DNA of 64,000 bases from Pseudomonas leptonychotis (lineage in GTDB: Bacteria > Pseudomonadota > Gammaproteobacteria > Pseudomonadales > Pseudomonadaceae), in contig NZ_RFLV01000002.1 of NCBI RefSeq assembly GCF_004920405.1, positions 1 to 64,000 of the forward strand, in the 5' to 3' direction. The position numbers were made by a program, and so were the translations under genes. Position 1 is the first letter of the stretch; each line of letters begins with the position of its first letter. The notes beneath the pieces are model-generated. The model saw only the letters and a program-made list of their open reading frames with translations, searched no databases and was not told where the DNA came from. This document shows, in pieces, positions 27,417-35,527 of the stretch.

Positions 27417-30136
27417 ATAACCAATCATTACCCCGCTTGGGCAAGTTGCCGTTATTGCGTACCAAGCTGTTTCCCGCCGAATCGGCAGGTCGACCTTTGC
27501 TGGCGCGCTCAGCCCTGCTTGATCGCTTGTTCAATGCTCGTCAACAGCGCCTGATACTGCTCAGTGCGCCGGCCGGCTTTGGCAAAAGCACGGTGCTTAG
27601 CCAGTTTCGCTTACGCTTACTGGACACCGGAGCGCAGGTGGCCTGGCTGTCTTGCGATGAAGCCGACAGCGAACCACAGCGTTTGCTGCACTACTTAATC
27701 GCGGCAATAGAGGCGCAGCTGCCGGGCTTTGGTGCCAGCACCGCGCGCCTGCTGCGCGATGACTTGAGCGTACCCAATGAAGTGTTGCTGGACTCGTTTA
27801 TTGCTGATCTGAAGAAGGTTCAGGGCGACCTTTTCCTGATTTTCGATGACTTTCACCGCGTGCGGCATGCCGATCTGGGGCCACTGGTAAATTATTTTGT
27901 CAAACAGGTGCCCGCCAATGTGCGGATGATTGGCAGCACGCGGCACCAGCCACGCTTTTTGGATGATGCACTCGGCAGTTCGCCATGGGCGCTCTGGGTT
28001 AAGGCGGATGAGCTGCGCTTGACCCGTGCCGAAACCGAACTCTATTTTCGCGAACTCAAGCAGCTGCAGCTGGGCACCGCTGAGTTGGATTTACTGCATC
28101 GGCGCACCGAGGGCTGGGTGACGGCATTGCACCTGGTAGCCCTGGCGCTTGCCCGGCACCCCGAGCGCAGTACCTTCCTGAGCAAGCTGTCCGGAACGGA
28201 GCGCAATATTGCCGATTACCTGGCCGAGGATGTGCTGGATCATTTACCACAGGAGCAGCAGCTGTTTCTGGATCAGACCTCGGTACTTGATGAGTTCAAC
28301 GCCGAGCTGTGCAATGCCCTGACGGGTCGCAGCGATGGCGCGCAGATGCTGCAGCGGTTGCAGGCTTCACAGCTGTTCATCATCGCGCTGGATGAGCAGG
28401 GCGAATGGTTTCGCTACCATCATTTGTTCGCCGAGTTTTTACAGGGACGTTTGAGCCGTAGCGGTGATCCGACCCACCTGCTGCATGCCGCTGCACGCTG
28501 GTGTGAAAGCCATGATATGGCGGATAAATCGGTGAAATATGCGTTGCGTGCGCGTGATTACGCATTCGCCGCCGAACTCCTGGAGCGTCAGGGCGCCAGT
28601 TTGATTGCCAGCAACCAGGTGTACGGCATTCTCGCGGTGCTCAAGGATGTGCCGGCCGAGGTGATTTGCGAACACCCGGTGTTCCAGATTTTCTATGCCT
28701 GGCAGTTGGCGTTTGAGCAGAAATACGCCGAAGCCGAAGCACTCATTGAGGAAGTCAGCACGCGGTTGATGCAAGGGCGTGGCAAGCCGCTGCATTTTGC
28801 CCTGGCGATGTTGTTGGCCGTTGCCCAGGTCCTCAAGGCGCTGGTGTTGCTGTATCAGGACAAGCTCGAAGCGGCCCTGAAAGTGGCGCGTCATTGGCTG
28901 GCCTTAGTGCCTGATAACCAGCCGATTTTCCGCGCGAGCATGTCCTGCATTCAAGCGGCGGCTTATTCGCTATTGGGTGAGTTTGGTGATGCGGGAAAAG
29001 CCATTGCCGTGGCGCGCGACAACCTGCAACAGGCCGATAGTGAATACCTGCATGCAGTGGTCAGCCTGATTGAAGCCTTGATCTGCAAAGAAATAGGCCA
29101 GCCCGAGCGCGGTCGCGTACTGGCGGAAAGCGCACGGGCGCGGGTCGAGCAGGTATTCGGCCGGCGTAGCCGGGTCGGTGGGCCGCTGGCGCTGGCGTAT
29201 GCGGACCTGCTGTATGAGCAGGATCGGCATGCGGCCATTCTTACAGAATTACCACTGGCCACCACGTGGCGTGATGTGGCGACGCCGATTGAGCTGATTA
29301 GCCGCGGCAAGCTGGTGATGGCCAAGGCGCGTTTTTTTGCCGGGGAGGGCGAATCTGCCCTGGCGGAGCTGGATGAGTGGCTGGCTGGTCTGCATGGGCC
29401 CGGCTATGAACGGGTTTACGCCTTGGGTATGAGTTGCAAGGTGCAGTTTCTTCTGTGGCTGCGTAAACCCAATGAGGCTGAACGTACGTGCCTGCAGTTG
29501 CAGCGCCACCTGGCGGTGCTACCACCAGGGCGCTATGCCGATGCGGAAACTGCCCAGGCGCTCTGCGAGGCGCGATTAGCCTTGACCGAGCGGCGCGCGG
29601 ATAAGGCGCAGGCGGTGCTTGAGGCCAGCCTGGCCAAACAAACGGCGCAGCACCAACGTGACCGGCGCTTGCGCCTGGCCTTGTTACTTTCTGTGGCGTA
29701 TTGGCGCAAAGGTAACAGCGACAAAGCCTTCACATTGTTCAAGGAAACCCTGGAAGACGCTTGGGGCAGCGGCTACCGGCGTATTTTTCTGGACGATGCG
29801 CTTTGGCTGCTACCGCTCTGGGATGCCTGGTACGCCGCTGAAGCCAAGCGTGCTGGCGCCTGGCAGGGTCTGGCTGAACAGCTGCGCGAGCAATGCCGGC
29901 GGCTGTCCGTAGATATTGATAATTTTGATGAAAATCAAGATGTTAGCCATAGAGAGCGAGAGATTTTACGGTTTGTAGCGGCGGGGTTGTCGAATCGCGA
30001 TATCGCCCAGGCCGTGCATCTGTCGGAGGCCACCATTAAGTGGCACCTGCATAACCTGTTCGCCAAGTTGGGGGTGCGCAGCCGTACCCAGGCTGTGCTC
30101 AAGGGCAAGAGCCTGGGTTTGCTAAGTGAGGCCTAA
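27413..30136 (+). CDS. MalT-like LuxR-family ATP-dependent regulator 2, 907 aa
   Basis: A paralogue of the upstream gene with the same layout: P-loop GFGKST at residues 55-60, Walker B LFLIFDDFHRV, a long helical-repeat middle, and a C-terminal LuxR domain (SHREREILRFVAAGLSNRDI, then TIKWHLHNLFAKLGVRSRTQ). The two are clearly diverged, so they may sense different signals or form a mixed oligomer. The ATGA overlap implies co-translation and a near 1:1 ratio. Downstream, 235 bp of non-coding DNA separate it from the first secreted-protein gene. Confidence 0.9.
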   Translation: MNNQSLPRLGKLPLLRTKLFPAESAGRPLLARSALLDRLFNARQQRLILLSAPAGFGKSTVLSQFRLRLLDTGAQVAWLSCDEADSEPQRLLHYLIAAIEAQLPGFGASTARLLRDDLSVPNEVLLDSFIADLKKVQGDLFLIFDDFHRVRHADLGPLVNYFVKQVPANVRMIGSTRHQPRFLDDALGSSPWALWVKADELRLTRAETELYFRELKQLQLGTAELDLLHRRTEGWVTALHLVALALARHPERSTFLSKLSGTERNIADYLAEDVLDHLPQEQQLFLDQTSVLDEFNAELCNALTGRSDGAQMLQRLQASQLFIIALDEQGEWFRYHHLFAEFLQGRLSRSGDPTHLLHAAARWCESHDMADKSVKYALRARDYAFAAELLERQGASLIASNQVYGILAVLKDVPAEVICEHPVFQIFYAWQLAFEQKYAEAEALIEEVSTRLMQGRGKPLHFALAMLLAVAQVLKALVLLYQDKLEAALKVARHWLALVPDNQPIFRASMSCIQAAAYSLLGEFGDAGKAIAVARDNLQQADSEYLHAVVSLIEALICKEIGQPERGRVLAESARARVEQVFGRRSRVGGPLALAYADLLYEQDRHAAILTELPLATTWRDVATPIELISRGKLVMAKARFFAGEGESALAELDEWLAGLHGPGYERVYALGMSCKVQFLLWLRKPNEAERTCLQLQRHLAVLPPGRYADAETAQALCEARLALTERRADKAQAVLEASLAKQTAQHQRDRRLRLALLLSVAYWRKGNSDKAFTLFKETLEDAWGSGYRRIFLDDALWLLPLWDAWYAAEAKRAGAWQGLAEQLREQCRRLSVDIDNFDENQDVSHREREILRFVAAGLSNRDIAQAVHLSEATIKWHLHNLFAKLGVRSRTQAVLKGKSLGLLSEA

Positions 30137-30371
30137 TACGTTGAGGGTTGTTTATTGATGCTCCATCCCTTGGATGGGCTGGCAGGCAGGGCATGCGCCA
30201 GTAGTTTTAGCGTCAGGACGAGAAGCATGTTGCTTCACGATTCCAAGCCTGGCGCGATTAGGAAAGCAGCGTCAGACCTGGTAAGCGGCGAGAGCCGCTG
30301 TAGCTGAGACGGACAGGAGTCCAGAGCAGCCTACCGGGACAACCCATACGTGAACTGTGGAGACAATAACA
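30137..30371 (+). promoter_or_regulatory. Non-coding upstream region of the fil-like locus
   Basis: These 235 bases hold no gene. Two small palindromes are visible: CCATCC-CTT-GGATGG near 30161-30175 and GCGGC-GAGA-GCCGC near 30286. Either could be a binding site for the LuxR regulators or part of a leader. No clear -10/-35 pair or sigma-54 box was found. Confidence 0.4.
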
Positions 30372-30806
30372 ATGAAAATGTTCAAGCAACTGGCTCTGGC
30401 CACCGCTGTTCTGGCTGTTCCTTTCATGGCCCAGGCTGAACTCAAGGCCATGGACGACACCGCTCTGGCCACCGTAACCGGTCAGGACGGCATCAGCATC
30501 TCCGGTAGCTTCAACGGCACCATCGGCAGCTTGGTTTACACCGACAACGACAGCAACGGTGGTTCGCTGCGCATGGAAACTGTTGCTTTCACCGGTTTTA
30601 ACATCGATGACAACGCCCCGGTCATGGTTGACGTGGTCACCAATGGCAGCGGCACTCAGCAACTGCAAATCAGCCTGCCGACCATCACCGGTCAGCTGAG
30701 CGTAGGTGCCATCAAAGTGGGCGACACCAGCGCTGCCAGCATTGGCTCGTTGGCCATCAACGACATGAACATGGCCGGCACCACGGTAAAAATCTGGGGC
30801 CACTAA
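30372..30806 (+). CDS. Small exported beta-rich protein, FilA/DUF6160-like
   Basis: The ATG at 30372, with GGAGA about 10 bp upstream, begins a clear signal peptide (MKMFKQLALATAVLAVPFMA, then QAE). The mature protein of about 120 residues starts with LKAMDDTALATVTGQDGISI, a motif I associate with DUF6160-type secreted proteins. It continues as alternating polar and aliphatic residues without cysteine, suggesting beta structure. In Acinetobacter a protein of this type (FilA) opens a locus that includes a C39 peptidase, as here. A very strong terminator follows, so this gene is probably far more expressed than the rest. Its role is unknown; a structural or surface component is likely. Confidence 0.75.
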   Translation: MKMFKQLALATAVLAVPFMAQAELKAMDDTALATVTGQDGISISGSFNGTIGSLVYTDNDSNGGSLRMETVAFTGFNIDDNAPVMVDVVTNGSGTQQLQISLPTITGQLSVGAIKVGDTSAASIGSLAINDMNMAGTTVKIWGH

Positions 30807-30831
30807 GTTCGCTTAGTCATTGCATGTGCTG

Positions 30832-30866
30832 AAAAGTCTTACCGGTTTAACCGGTAAGACTTTTCT
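30832..30866 (+). terminator. Strong intrinsic terminator inside the fil-like locus
   Basis: A 16-bp perfect palindrome (AAAAGTCTTACCGGTT and its complement, 30832-30864, one-base centre) has A and T tracts at its ends. It lies 25 bp after the FilA-like stop codon and about 30 bp before the C39 peptidase start, with no obvious promoter between them. It should stop most transcripts and let a fraction read through. Confidence 0.85.
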
Positions 30867-30893
30867 CTTGATGGGCAGGGGTGCAGTTGGCCG

Positions 30894-31655
30894 ATGATCG
30901 AGATTTTGTTAGGCAGCCTTATCGGGGTGTGGGGCTTTACCGAAGCGGTGGATACCAAGCCGCCAGCACCGGGTACCGTGTATATCAATCAACATCTATT
31001 ACCCAACGGTCCTCTGCGCGAGACGGTGACGCTTGAACCGATGAGTCAATTGCAGTTTCGCAATGTGATTCGCCAAGCGTATGACTACAGCTGCGGCTCG
31101 GCGGCATTGACCTCGTTATTGGATTATTTCCTGGGACGCAACCTGCAGGAACGCCAAGTAATGGAGGGTTTGCTGCAGTTTGGTGAGGCCGACAAGATCG
31201 TTGAACGCCGCGGTTTTTCCTTGCTTGATATGAAGCGCTTTGTCACGGCGCTGGGTTACAAAAGCGGCGGTTTTCGGGCCGGTTTTGCGGACCTCGACGC
31301 GCTGGAGCACCCGGCCATCGTGCCCATTGAATATGCGGGCTTCAAACACTTCGTGGTGGTTCGTGATGTCTACAACGACCATGTGTTTGTGGCTGATCCA
31401 GCCTTAGGCAATATCAGTTTTACCCGCACACGCTTTGAGGAAATCTGGGATCAGAACGTGCTGTTCGTGATTTTCCCCAGCGGTAATGAGCCTCCTAATG
31501 CCTTGGCGTTGAGTGAGCAAGACTTGCGCATCATTGATGACCGCACCATCAGCCTGCTGGCATTTCGTGAGTTTCCACAAATGACTCCGTTCACCGAGAA
31601 GCAAGCCACAGAGCTTGGGTCCGGGGGCGATATTCGCTATATCCGCCGCAAATAA
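30894..31655 (+). CDS. C39-family cysteine peptidase, FilB-like
   Basis: A stand-alone peptidase C39 domain without the ABC transporter it is usually fused to. The catalytic cysteine is C67 in QAYDYSCGSAALTSLL, the histidine is in FKHFVVVRDV near residue 148, and the aspartate is in VADPALGN near 165. A short hydrophobic N terminus (ILLGSLIGVWGFTEA) could be a signal or anchor, suggesting action in the envelope. C39 enzymes cut after double-glycine-type leaders, so one of the adjacent exported proteins is a natural substrate candidate. The start codon is ATG at 30894, though its ribosome binding site (AGGGG about 12 bp upstream) is distant. Confidence 0.85.
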   Translation: MIEILLGSLIGVWGFTEAVDTKPPAPGTVYINQHLLPNGPLRETVTLEPMSQLQFRNVIRQAYDYSCGSAALTSLLDYFLGRNLQERQVMEGLLQFGEADKIVERRGFSLLDMKRFVTALGYKSGGFRAGFADLDALEHPAIVPIEYAGFKHFVVVRDVYNDHVFVADPALGNISFTRTRFEEIWDQNVLFVIFPSGNEPPNALALSEQDLRIIDDRTISLLAFREFPQMTPFTEKQATELGSGGDIRYIRRK

Positions 31656-31693
31656 AACGCCCGGCATAACAATAAATATTTGGGGGCTGCGCC

Positions 31694-32698
31694 ATGAGAG
31701 TTTTGCATTATGTATGGCTGGCCATACTGGCAGGTGCTGCCAGTTCAGCGGTTTATGCCGATCCGACATCCGTCGATCAGGCACGTGACGCACTGAGTAA
31801 GCAGGACGACGATGCCGACAGCGCCAAGGCGCTGGAGGAAGTGTTTCAGGCGGCAGAGAAAAGCTACACCCTGCTGAAAAAAGGCGAGCGAACCCTGACC
31901 TACGGTTTCGATTACGCCTTGCTGCGCGATACGGTGGTTGAAACGGTGCGCACGGGCAACAACGTGTTCAGCGTGATCGCTCAGGGCGAGGCGCAGCATA
32001 CCTTCACCAACTCGTTCACCTTTGATTATGGTGTGTGGGACAACCTGACGTTCAGCATGCGCCTGCCGTTGGTTGCCAAATACGACACCGAGCGCGACCT
32101 GGATGCCTACAGTCTGGGCGATATCTCCGCCAGTTTGCGTTGGCAGCCGTGGACCTCCTTGCGCGGTAAGCCGGTCACCACCCTCTATGCCACCCTGGGT
32201 TTGCCAACAGGCAACAGCCCTTATGACATCAATGCCCAGAGTGACCTGTCCACGGGTAGCGGCGCTTATAGCCTGGGTGTTGGCGCTAATCTGTCGTATG
32301 TCATTGACCCTGTGGTGCTGTTTGGCTCTGTTGGTTACACCTACAACATGCCCATCACCAACATTAGCCAGGTACGCGGCGGCCGATTGCTCGAAGAAGT
32401 CGATCCAGGCTCGTCCTTCTCCCTGAGCATGGGCTTTGCCTACGCGTTGTCTTATGACGTATCGCTGGCGACCTCCTATCAGATGTCGCACTCATTGAAA
32501 CCGACCTTCACCTTCGCCGATGGCGAGGTTGAGGGCCGTGGGCAGACTAGCGCGGTGATGAACTTCTCGCTGGGCCTGCGTACCTCACCGGACCGCATCG
32601 TCAACGTTAACGCCGGTTTCGGCATGACCGAGGACTCGCCAGATGTGCTGTTAGGCATCTCCATGCCTTTGGATATCAAAGGCCTGAAGGCCCAATAG
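31694..32698 (+). CDS. Outer-membrane beta-barrel (MetA-pathway-type transporter), FilC-like
   Basis: A signal peptide (MRVLHYVWLAILAGAASSAVYA) is followed by a 40-residue helical stretch rich in Asp, Ala and Lys. A barrel follows with repeated aromatic/glycine strands (SLGDISASLRWQPW, LYATLGLPTGNSPYD, ALSYDVSLATSYQMSH). It resembles the uncharacterised transporter-like barrels in phenol-degradation loci. GGGGG lies about 7 bp before the ATG. It sits 38 bp after the C39 gene and 18 bp before the FadL-like gene, so it belongs to the same transcript. The cargo is unknown. Confidence 0.8.
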   Translation: MRVLHYVWLAILAGAASSAVYADPTSVDQARDALSKQDDDADSAKALEEVFQAAEKSYTLLKKGERTLTYGFDYALLRDTVVETVRTGNNVFSVIAQGEAQHTFTNSFTFDYGVWDNLTFSMRLPLVAKYDTERDLDAYSLGDISASLRWQPWTSLRGKPVTTLYATLGLPTGNSPYDINAQSDLSTGSGAYSLGVGANLSYVIDPVVLFGSVGYTYNMPITNISQVRGGRLLEEVDPGSSFSLSMGFAYALSYDVSLATSYQMSHSLKPTFTFADGEVEGRGQTSAVMNFSLGLRTSPDRIVNVNAGFGMTEDSPDVLLGISMPLDIKGLKAQ

Positions 32699-32716
32699 AC
32701 GCGAGCGATCCTTCCT

Positions 32717-34309
32717 ATGAACACGCGAATTTCGCTGCTGACGCAGACGATTTTTTGGACGCTCTCGCTCTGCTCTGGGGTTGTCCAAGCACAACTGGCG
32801 CAAAACCTGACCATCGGCAGCCCAAAAGCCATGGCCCTTGGCAATGCGGTCACCGCTGACTCCACCGGCATTGATGGGGTGCATTACAACCCAGCCACCT
32901 TGAGTAAGCTCAAAGGCCGGCAGACGACGGTCAAGTTCATCACCGGGATGATGGACATTCGTGCCGACTTTGATGCCCCGCAAGACTACGGCAACAACTT
33001 TATGGGGCTGGACACTGACTCCGTGGCCAATTCATCCAGCCGCTCAAGCGCCGCGATGATGTACTTGCCTGGGGTGGGGGGCGCAACTGAGTTACCGATG
33101 CTGTTTGCGCCTCTGGCTGGGTTGTCGATCACTCCGCCGGGCTCAAAATTTACCTTTGCCACCAATATGTACACGCCCCAGGCGCTTGGCTTTGCCCGTG
33201 ACGATGACGATCCAGGGCGCTATCAAGGCAAAGAGTTGGTGATTCAGCGGTTGACGTATTTTTCGCCCTCATTGGCTTATCAGGTCAATGATGAGTTCTC
33301 CGTCGGCCTGTCGATTGGTTTTTCGCACCAGGCCATGGCGCTTAACCAGGACTTCCGCGCGCCCGGCATTCTTACCGGTTTTGTTGGCGTGGCTCAGGAT
33401 GCGTTATGCCTGGTCGACAACAATCCGTTTGAGGTTTTCCTCAACATCTGCGGCGGCGAGCTGGGGCCGTTTACCGATATCGCCAATATCGATATTGATA
33501 TGCAGCAGACCCTTTCACCTACCTGGAACGTGGGTTTTCTTTGGGAGCCCAATGACTGGTTTGCGCTGGGTGCGGTTTATCAGAGCGAAGCCAAGATGCG
33601 CCTAAAAGGGCAGTACGTGGTCGATTACTCGGAAAACTGGCAAGGCTTTTGGCAGGGACTGGACAGCTCGTTTATTGGCGCGGTGTTCAATACGCTGACA
33701 CCCGATGGGGCGTTCAGTGAAGAGCGTGGCAACGTGTCAATGAATATGACCTACCCTGCGCACTTCGCCACGGGTATCAAGTTAAAGCCCCATGACCGCT
33801 GGCAGATCAACCTGGATGTGAAGTGGACCGATTACGCCGCCTGGGACAAGTTCGAGCTGGAGTTCGACCGGCAGCTGGATATTCTGACCATTGCCAGCCT
33901 GTTCTCACCGGAGAACGCCACCTCGACCAGTATCATTCTGGATCGTGGCTATGAGTCGGTCTGGAGTTGGGCCATCGGTGTCGAGTATCAGGTCAACGAT
34001 CGGCTGAGTTTGCGCATGGGCTATGAACCACGGCCATCGGCGATTCCCGGTAATAAAGCTGACGTACTGGCGCCGTTGGGTGATGCCAAGTTGTATGGTC
34101 TGGGCCTGGGCTATCAGTGGGATAAAGACACAGTGATCGACCTTGGCTTCAACTACCTGGTGAGTAAGCAAGACATCCCTGCGCGTTCTAGTTGCAACCT
34201 CAATTGCTCATCAATCGACAGCATGGTGTACAACCCCTATGCCGACCTTGATGTGAAAACCAGTGTTAAGGCCTATGTCCTGGCCCTGACGTATCGCACC
34301 GCTTTCTAG
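32717..34309 (+). CDS. OmpP1/FadL-family outer-membrane protein, FilD-like
   Basis: FadL-family barrels move hydrophobic compounds across the outer membrane. A signal peptide (MNTRISLLTQTIFWTLSLCSGVVQA) precedes the family N-terminal hatch pattern: KAMALGNAVTADSTGIDGVHYNPATLSKLKG. The barrel ends with an aromatic C-terminal residue (VLALTYRTAF), as expected for outer-membrane insertion. The length of 530 residues is slightly above the usual FadL size, with an extra region around LCLVDNNPFEVFLNICGGEL that contains a cysteine pair; another cysteine pair is in CNLNCSS near the C terminus. It is transcribed with the neighbouring genes. Confidence 0.87.
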   Translation: MNTRISLLTQTIFWTLSLCSGVVQAQLAQNLTIGSPKAMALGNAVTADSTGIDGVHYNPATLSKLKGRQTTVKFITGMMDIRADFDAPQDYGNNFMGLDTDSVANSSSRSSAAMMYLPGVGGATELPMLFAPLAGLSITPPGSKFTFATNMYTPQALGFARDDDDPGRYQGKELVIQRLTYFSPSLAYQVNDEFSVGLSIGFSHQAMALNQDFRAPGILTGFVGVAQDALCLVDNNPFEVFLNICGGELGPFTDIANIDIDMQQTLSPTWNVGFLWEPNDWFALGAVYQSEAKMRLKGQYVVDYSENWQGFWQGLDSSFIGAVFNTLTPDGAFSEERGNVSMNMTYPAHFATGIKLKPHDRWQINLDVKWTDYAAWDKFELEFDRQLDILTIASLFSPENATSTSIILDRGYESVWSWAIGVEYQVNDRLSLRMGYEPRPSAIPGNKADVLAPLGDAKLYGLGLGYQWDKDTVIDLGFNYLVSKQDIPARSSCNLNCSSIDSMVYNPYADLDVKTSVKAYVLALTYRTAF

Positions 34310-34318
34310 GTTTTTGAC

Positions 34319-35467
34319 ATGCCTGCTTTGTGGATACTGTTTGGACTGTTGCTAAGCCTGCATGCAGGCGCGAATGGTCGCTACCTGACCTGGGTTGATG
34401 ATCAGGGTCGGGTGCATAACACCTTTGTCGATGATCGTTATAACGCCCACCAGCGGGCAGCAGCGAATACGATCCAGCGCAGCGATCAAGCGCGTATGCA
34501 TGAGGGTGAGTCGGCGAACTGGCCGGGCAGCAAGAACAGTGGCGAAAGCAAGCGGCGCTATTTCACCTGGGTAGATGCCCGCGGCAATCTGCAGAACAGC
34601 TTTTATGCCGGCCAGCAGGTGCAGGCCGGTGGCCATGAAACGCTATTGGGTACTGGGGAGCGTTCCAGCGTCTATATCAACTCGGATGTACTCGAAGGGC
34701 GTGATTTTGCCCAGGATGAGCAGGATGGGCGTTATTTCACCTGGGTCGATGAGCAAGGCCGCATGCGTAACTCCAACGTGCCAGCCAAAGGAGCCAAACC
34801 CCCAGTCGCGCCGTTGCAGAGCGCTGCGCTGACCCAGGGGCGGGAAATTACTTTTGAGGCAAAGCCTCAGGCATTGCCCGGTCTGAACGGACAGCCCACT
34901 GCAGCCATGCAAGCGTTATTGGCCGGTACAGAAGCGAAGACTGGTGGGCGTTATCAGGAATTGCTTGAGCGTTGTTGTGGGCAATTGAGCGAAGATGATT
35001 TCACCTCGCTCAGTGCCGATGAGCCGCGCTATGAAGAGCTCAATCGGTTTTCTCCCAGCCTGGATTTCCCCATGGGCAAAAGCTATTACGCCGCCCTGAA
35101 GTTACCTCGCTCGCAGCATGACTTCGGTTTGCGTATTCGCAGTTTTGCCAACAAGCAGGTGGCTTATCCTTCGCTGCTTTTTCTGGATAGGCTTAAGCAG
35201 CCGACTCGTTTGGTCAGTGATGCGGTCTATCAGCTGCATGCGGAAACCTGGTACCGCTATGCCTTTATCGAAGGTACCGTGCCGGTAAGAGCGGCAGCGG
35301 GCGAGCACTATGTGTTGCTGCTGACAACCGATGAAGACCGTAGCCTACAAACCCTGGACAACAAACCATACAAGCGCCCATTGCAGGCATTGGCGTTGGA
35401 TGAGGCGGGTATGCAAGCGCATGCTCACAGTGATGAGGGCGCTTTCGAGTTGGCAATCGTGCGCTGA
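34319..35467 (+). CDS. Exported WVD-repeat protein with MalM-like C-terminal domain, FilE-like
   Basis: The protein starts with a short signal peptide (MPALWILFGLLLSLHAGA). Three copies of an R-Y-x-T-W-V-D-x-x-G-x-x-x-N unit (residues 21-36, 80-95 and 138-153, about 59 apart) resemble the DUF4124 motif. The second half, from about residue 240, resembles the periplasmic MalM protein of maltose operons (SPSLDFPMGKSYYAALKLP, then YVLLLTTDEDRSLQTLDN). A cysteine pair ERCCGQ lies between. In Acinetobacter, FilE occupies this place after the FadL-like gene. It is the last gene of the locus before a terminator. Function unknown; a periplasmic or surface adaptor is a guess. Confidence 0.75.
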   Translation: MPALWILFGLLLSLHAGANGRYLTWVDDQGRVHNTFVDDRYNAHQRAAANTIQRSDQARMHEGESANWPGSKNSGESKRRYFTWVDARGNLQNSFYAGQQVQAGGHETLLGTGERSSVYINSDVLEGRDFAQDEQDGRYFTWVDEQGRMRNSNVPAKGAKPPVAPLQSAALTQGREITFEAKPQALPGLNGQPTAAMQALLAGTEAKTGGRYQELLERCCGQLSEDDFTSLSADEPRYEELNRFSPSLDFPMGKSYYAALKLPRSQHDFGLRIRSFANKQVAYPSLLFLDRLKQPTRLVSDAVYQLHAETWYRYAFIEGTVPVRAAAGEHYVLLLTTDEDRSLQTLDNKPYKRPLQALALDEAGMQAHAHSDEGAFELAIVR

Positions 35468-35483
35468 TTGACGGTTGTGCAGG

Positions 35484-35516
35484 CATAAAAAAGCCCGGGT
35501 AACCCCGGGCTTCTTC
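35484..35516. terminator. Terminator ending the fil-like locus
   Basis: AAGCCCGGG (35491-35499) pairs with CCCGGGCTT (35504-35512) around a 4-5-base loop. A five-A run precedes it, so it is a good minus-strand terminator for the ATP-grasp operon and a weaker plus-strand one (TTCTTCT). Confidence 0.75.
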
Positions 35517-35527
35517 TGTGCGCTCAG

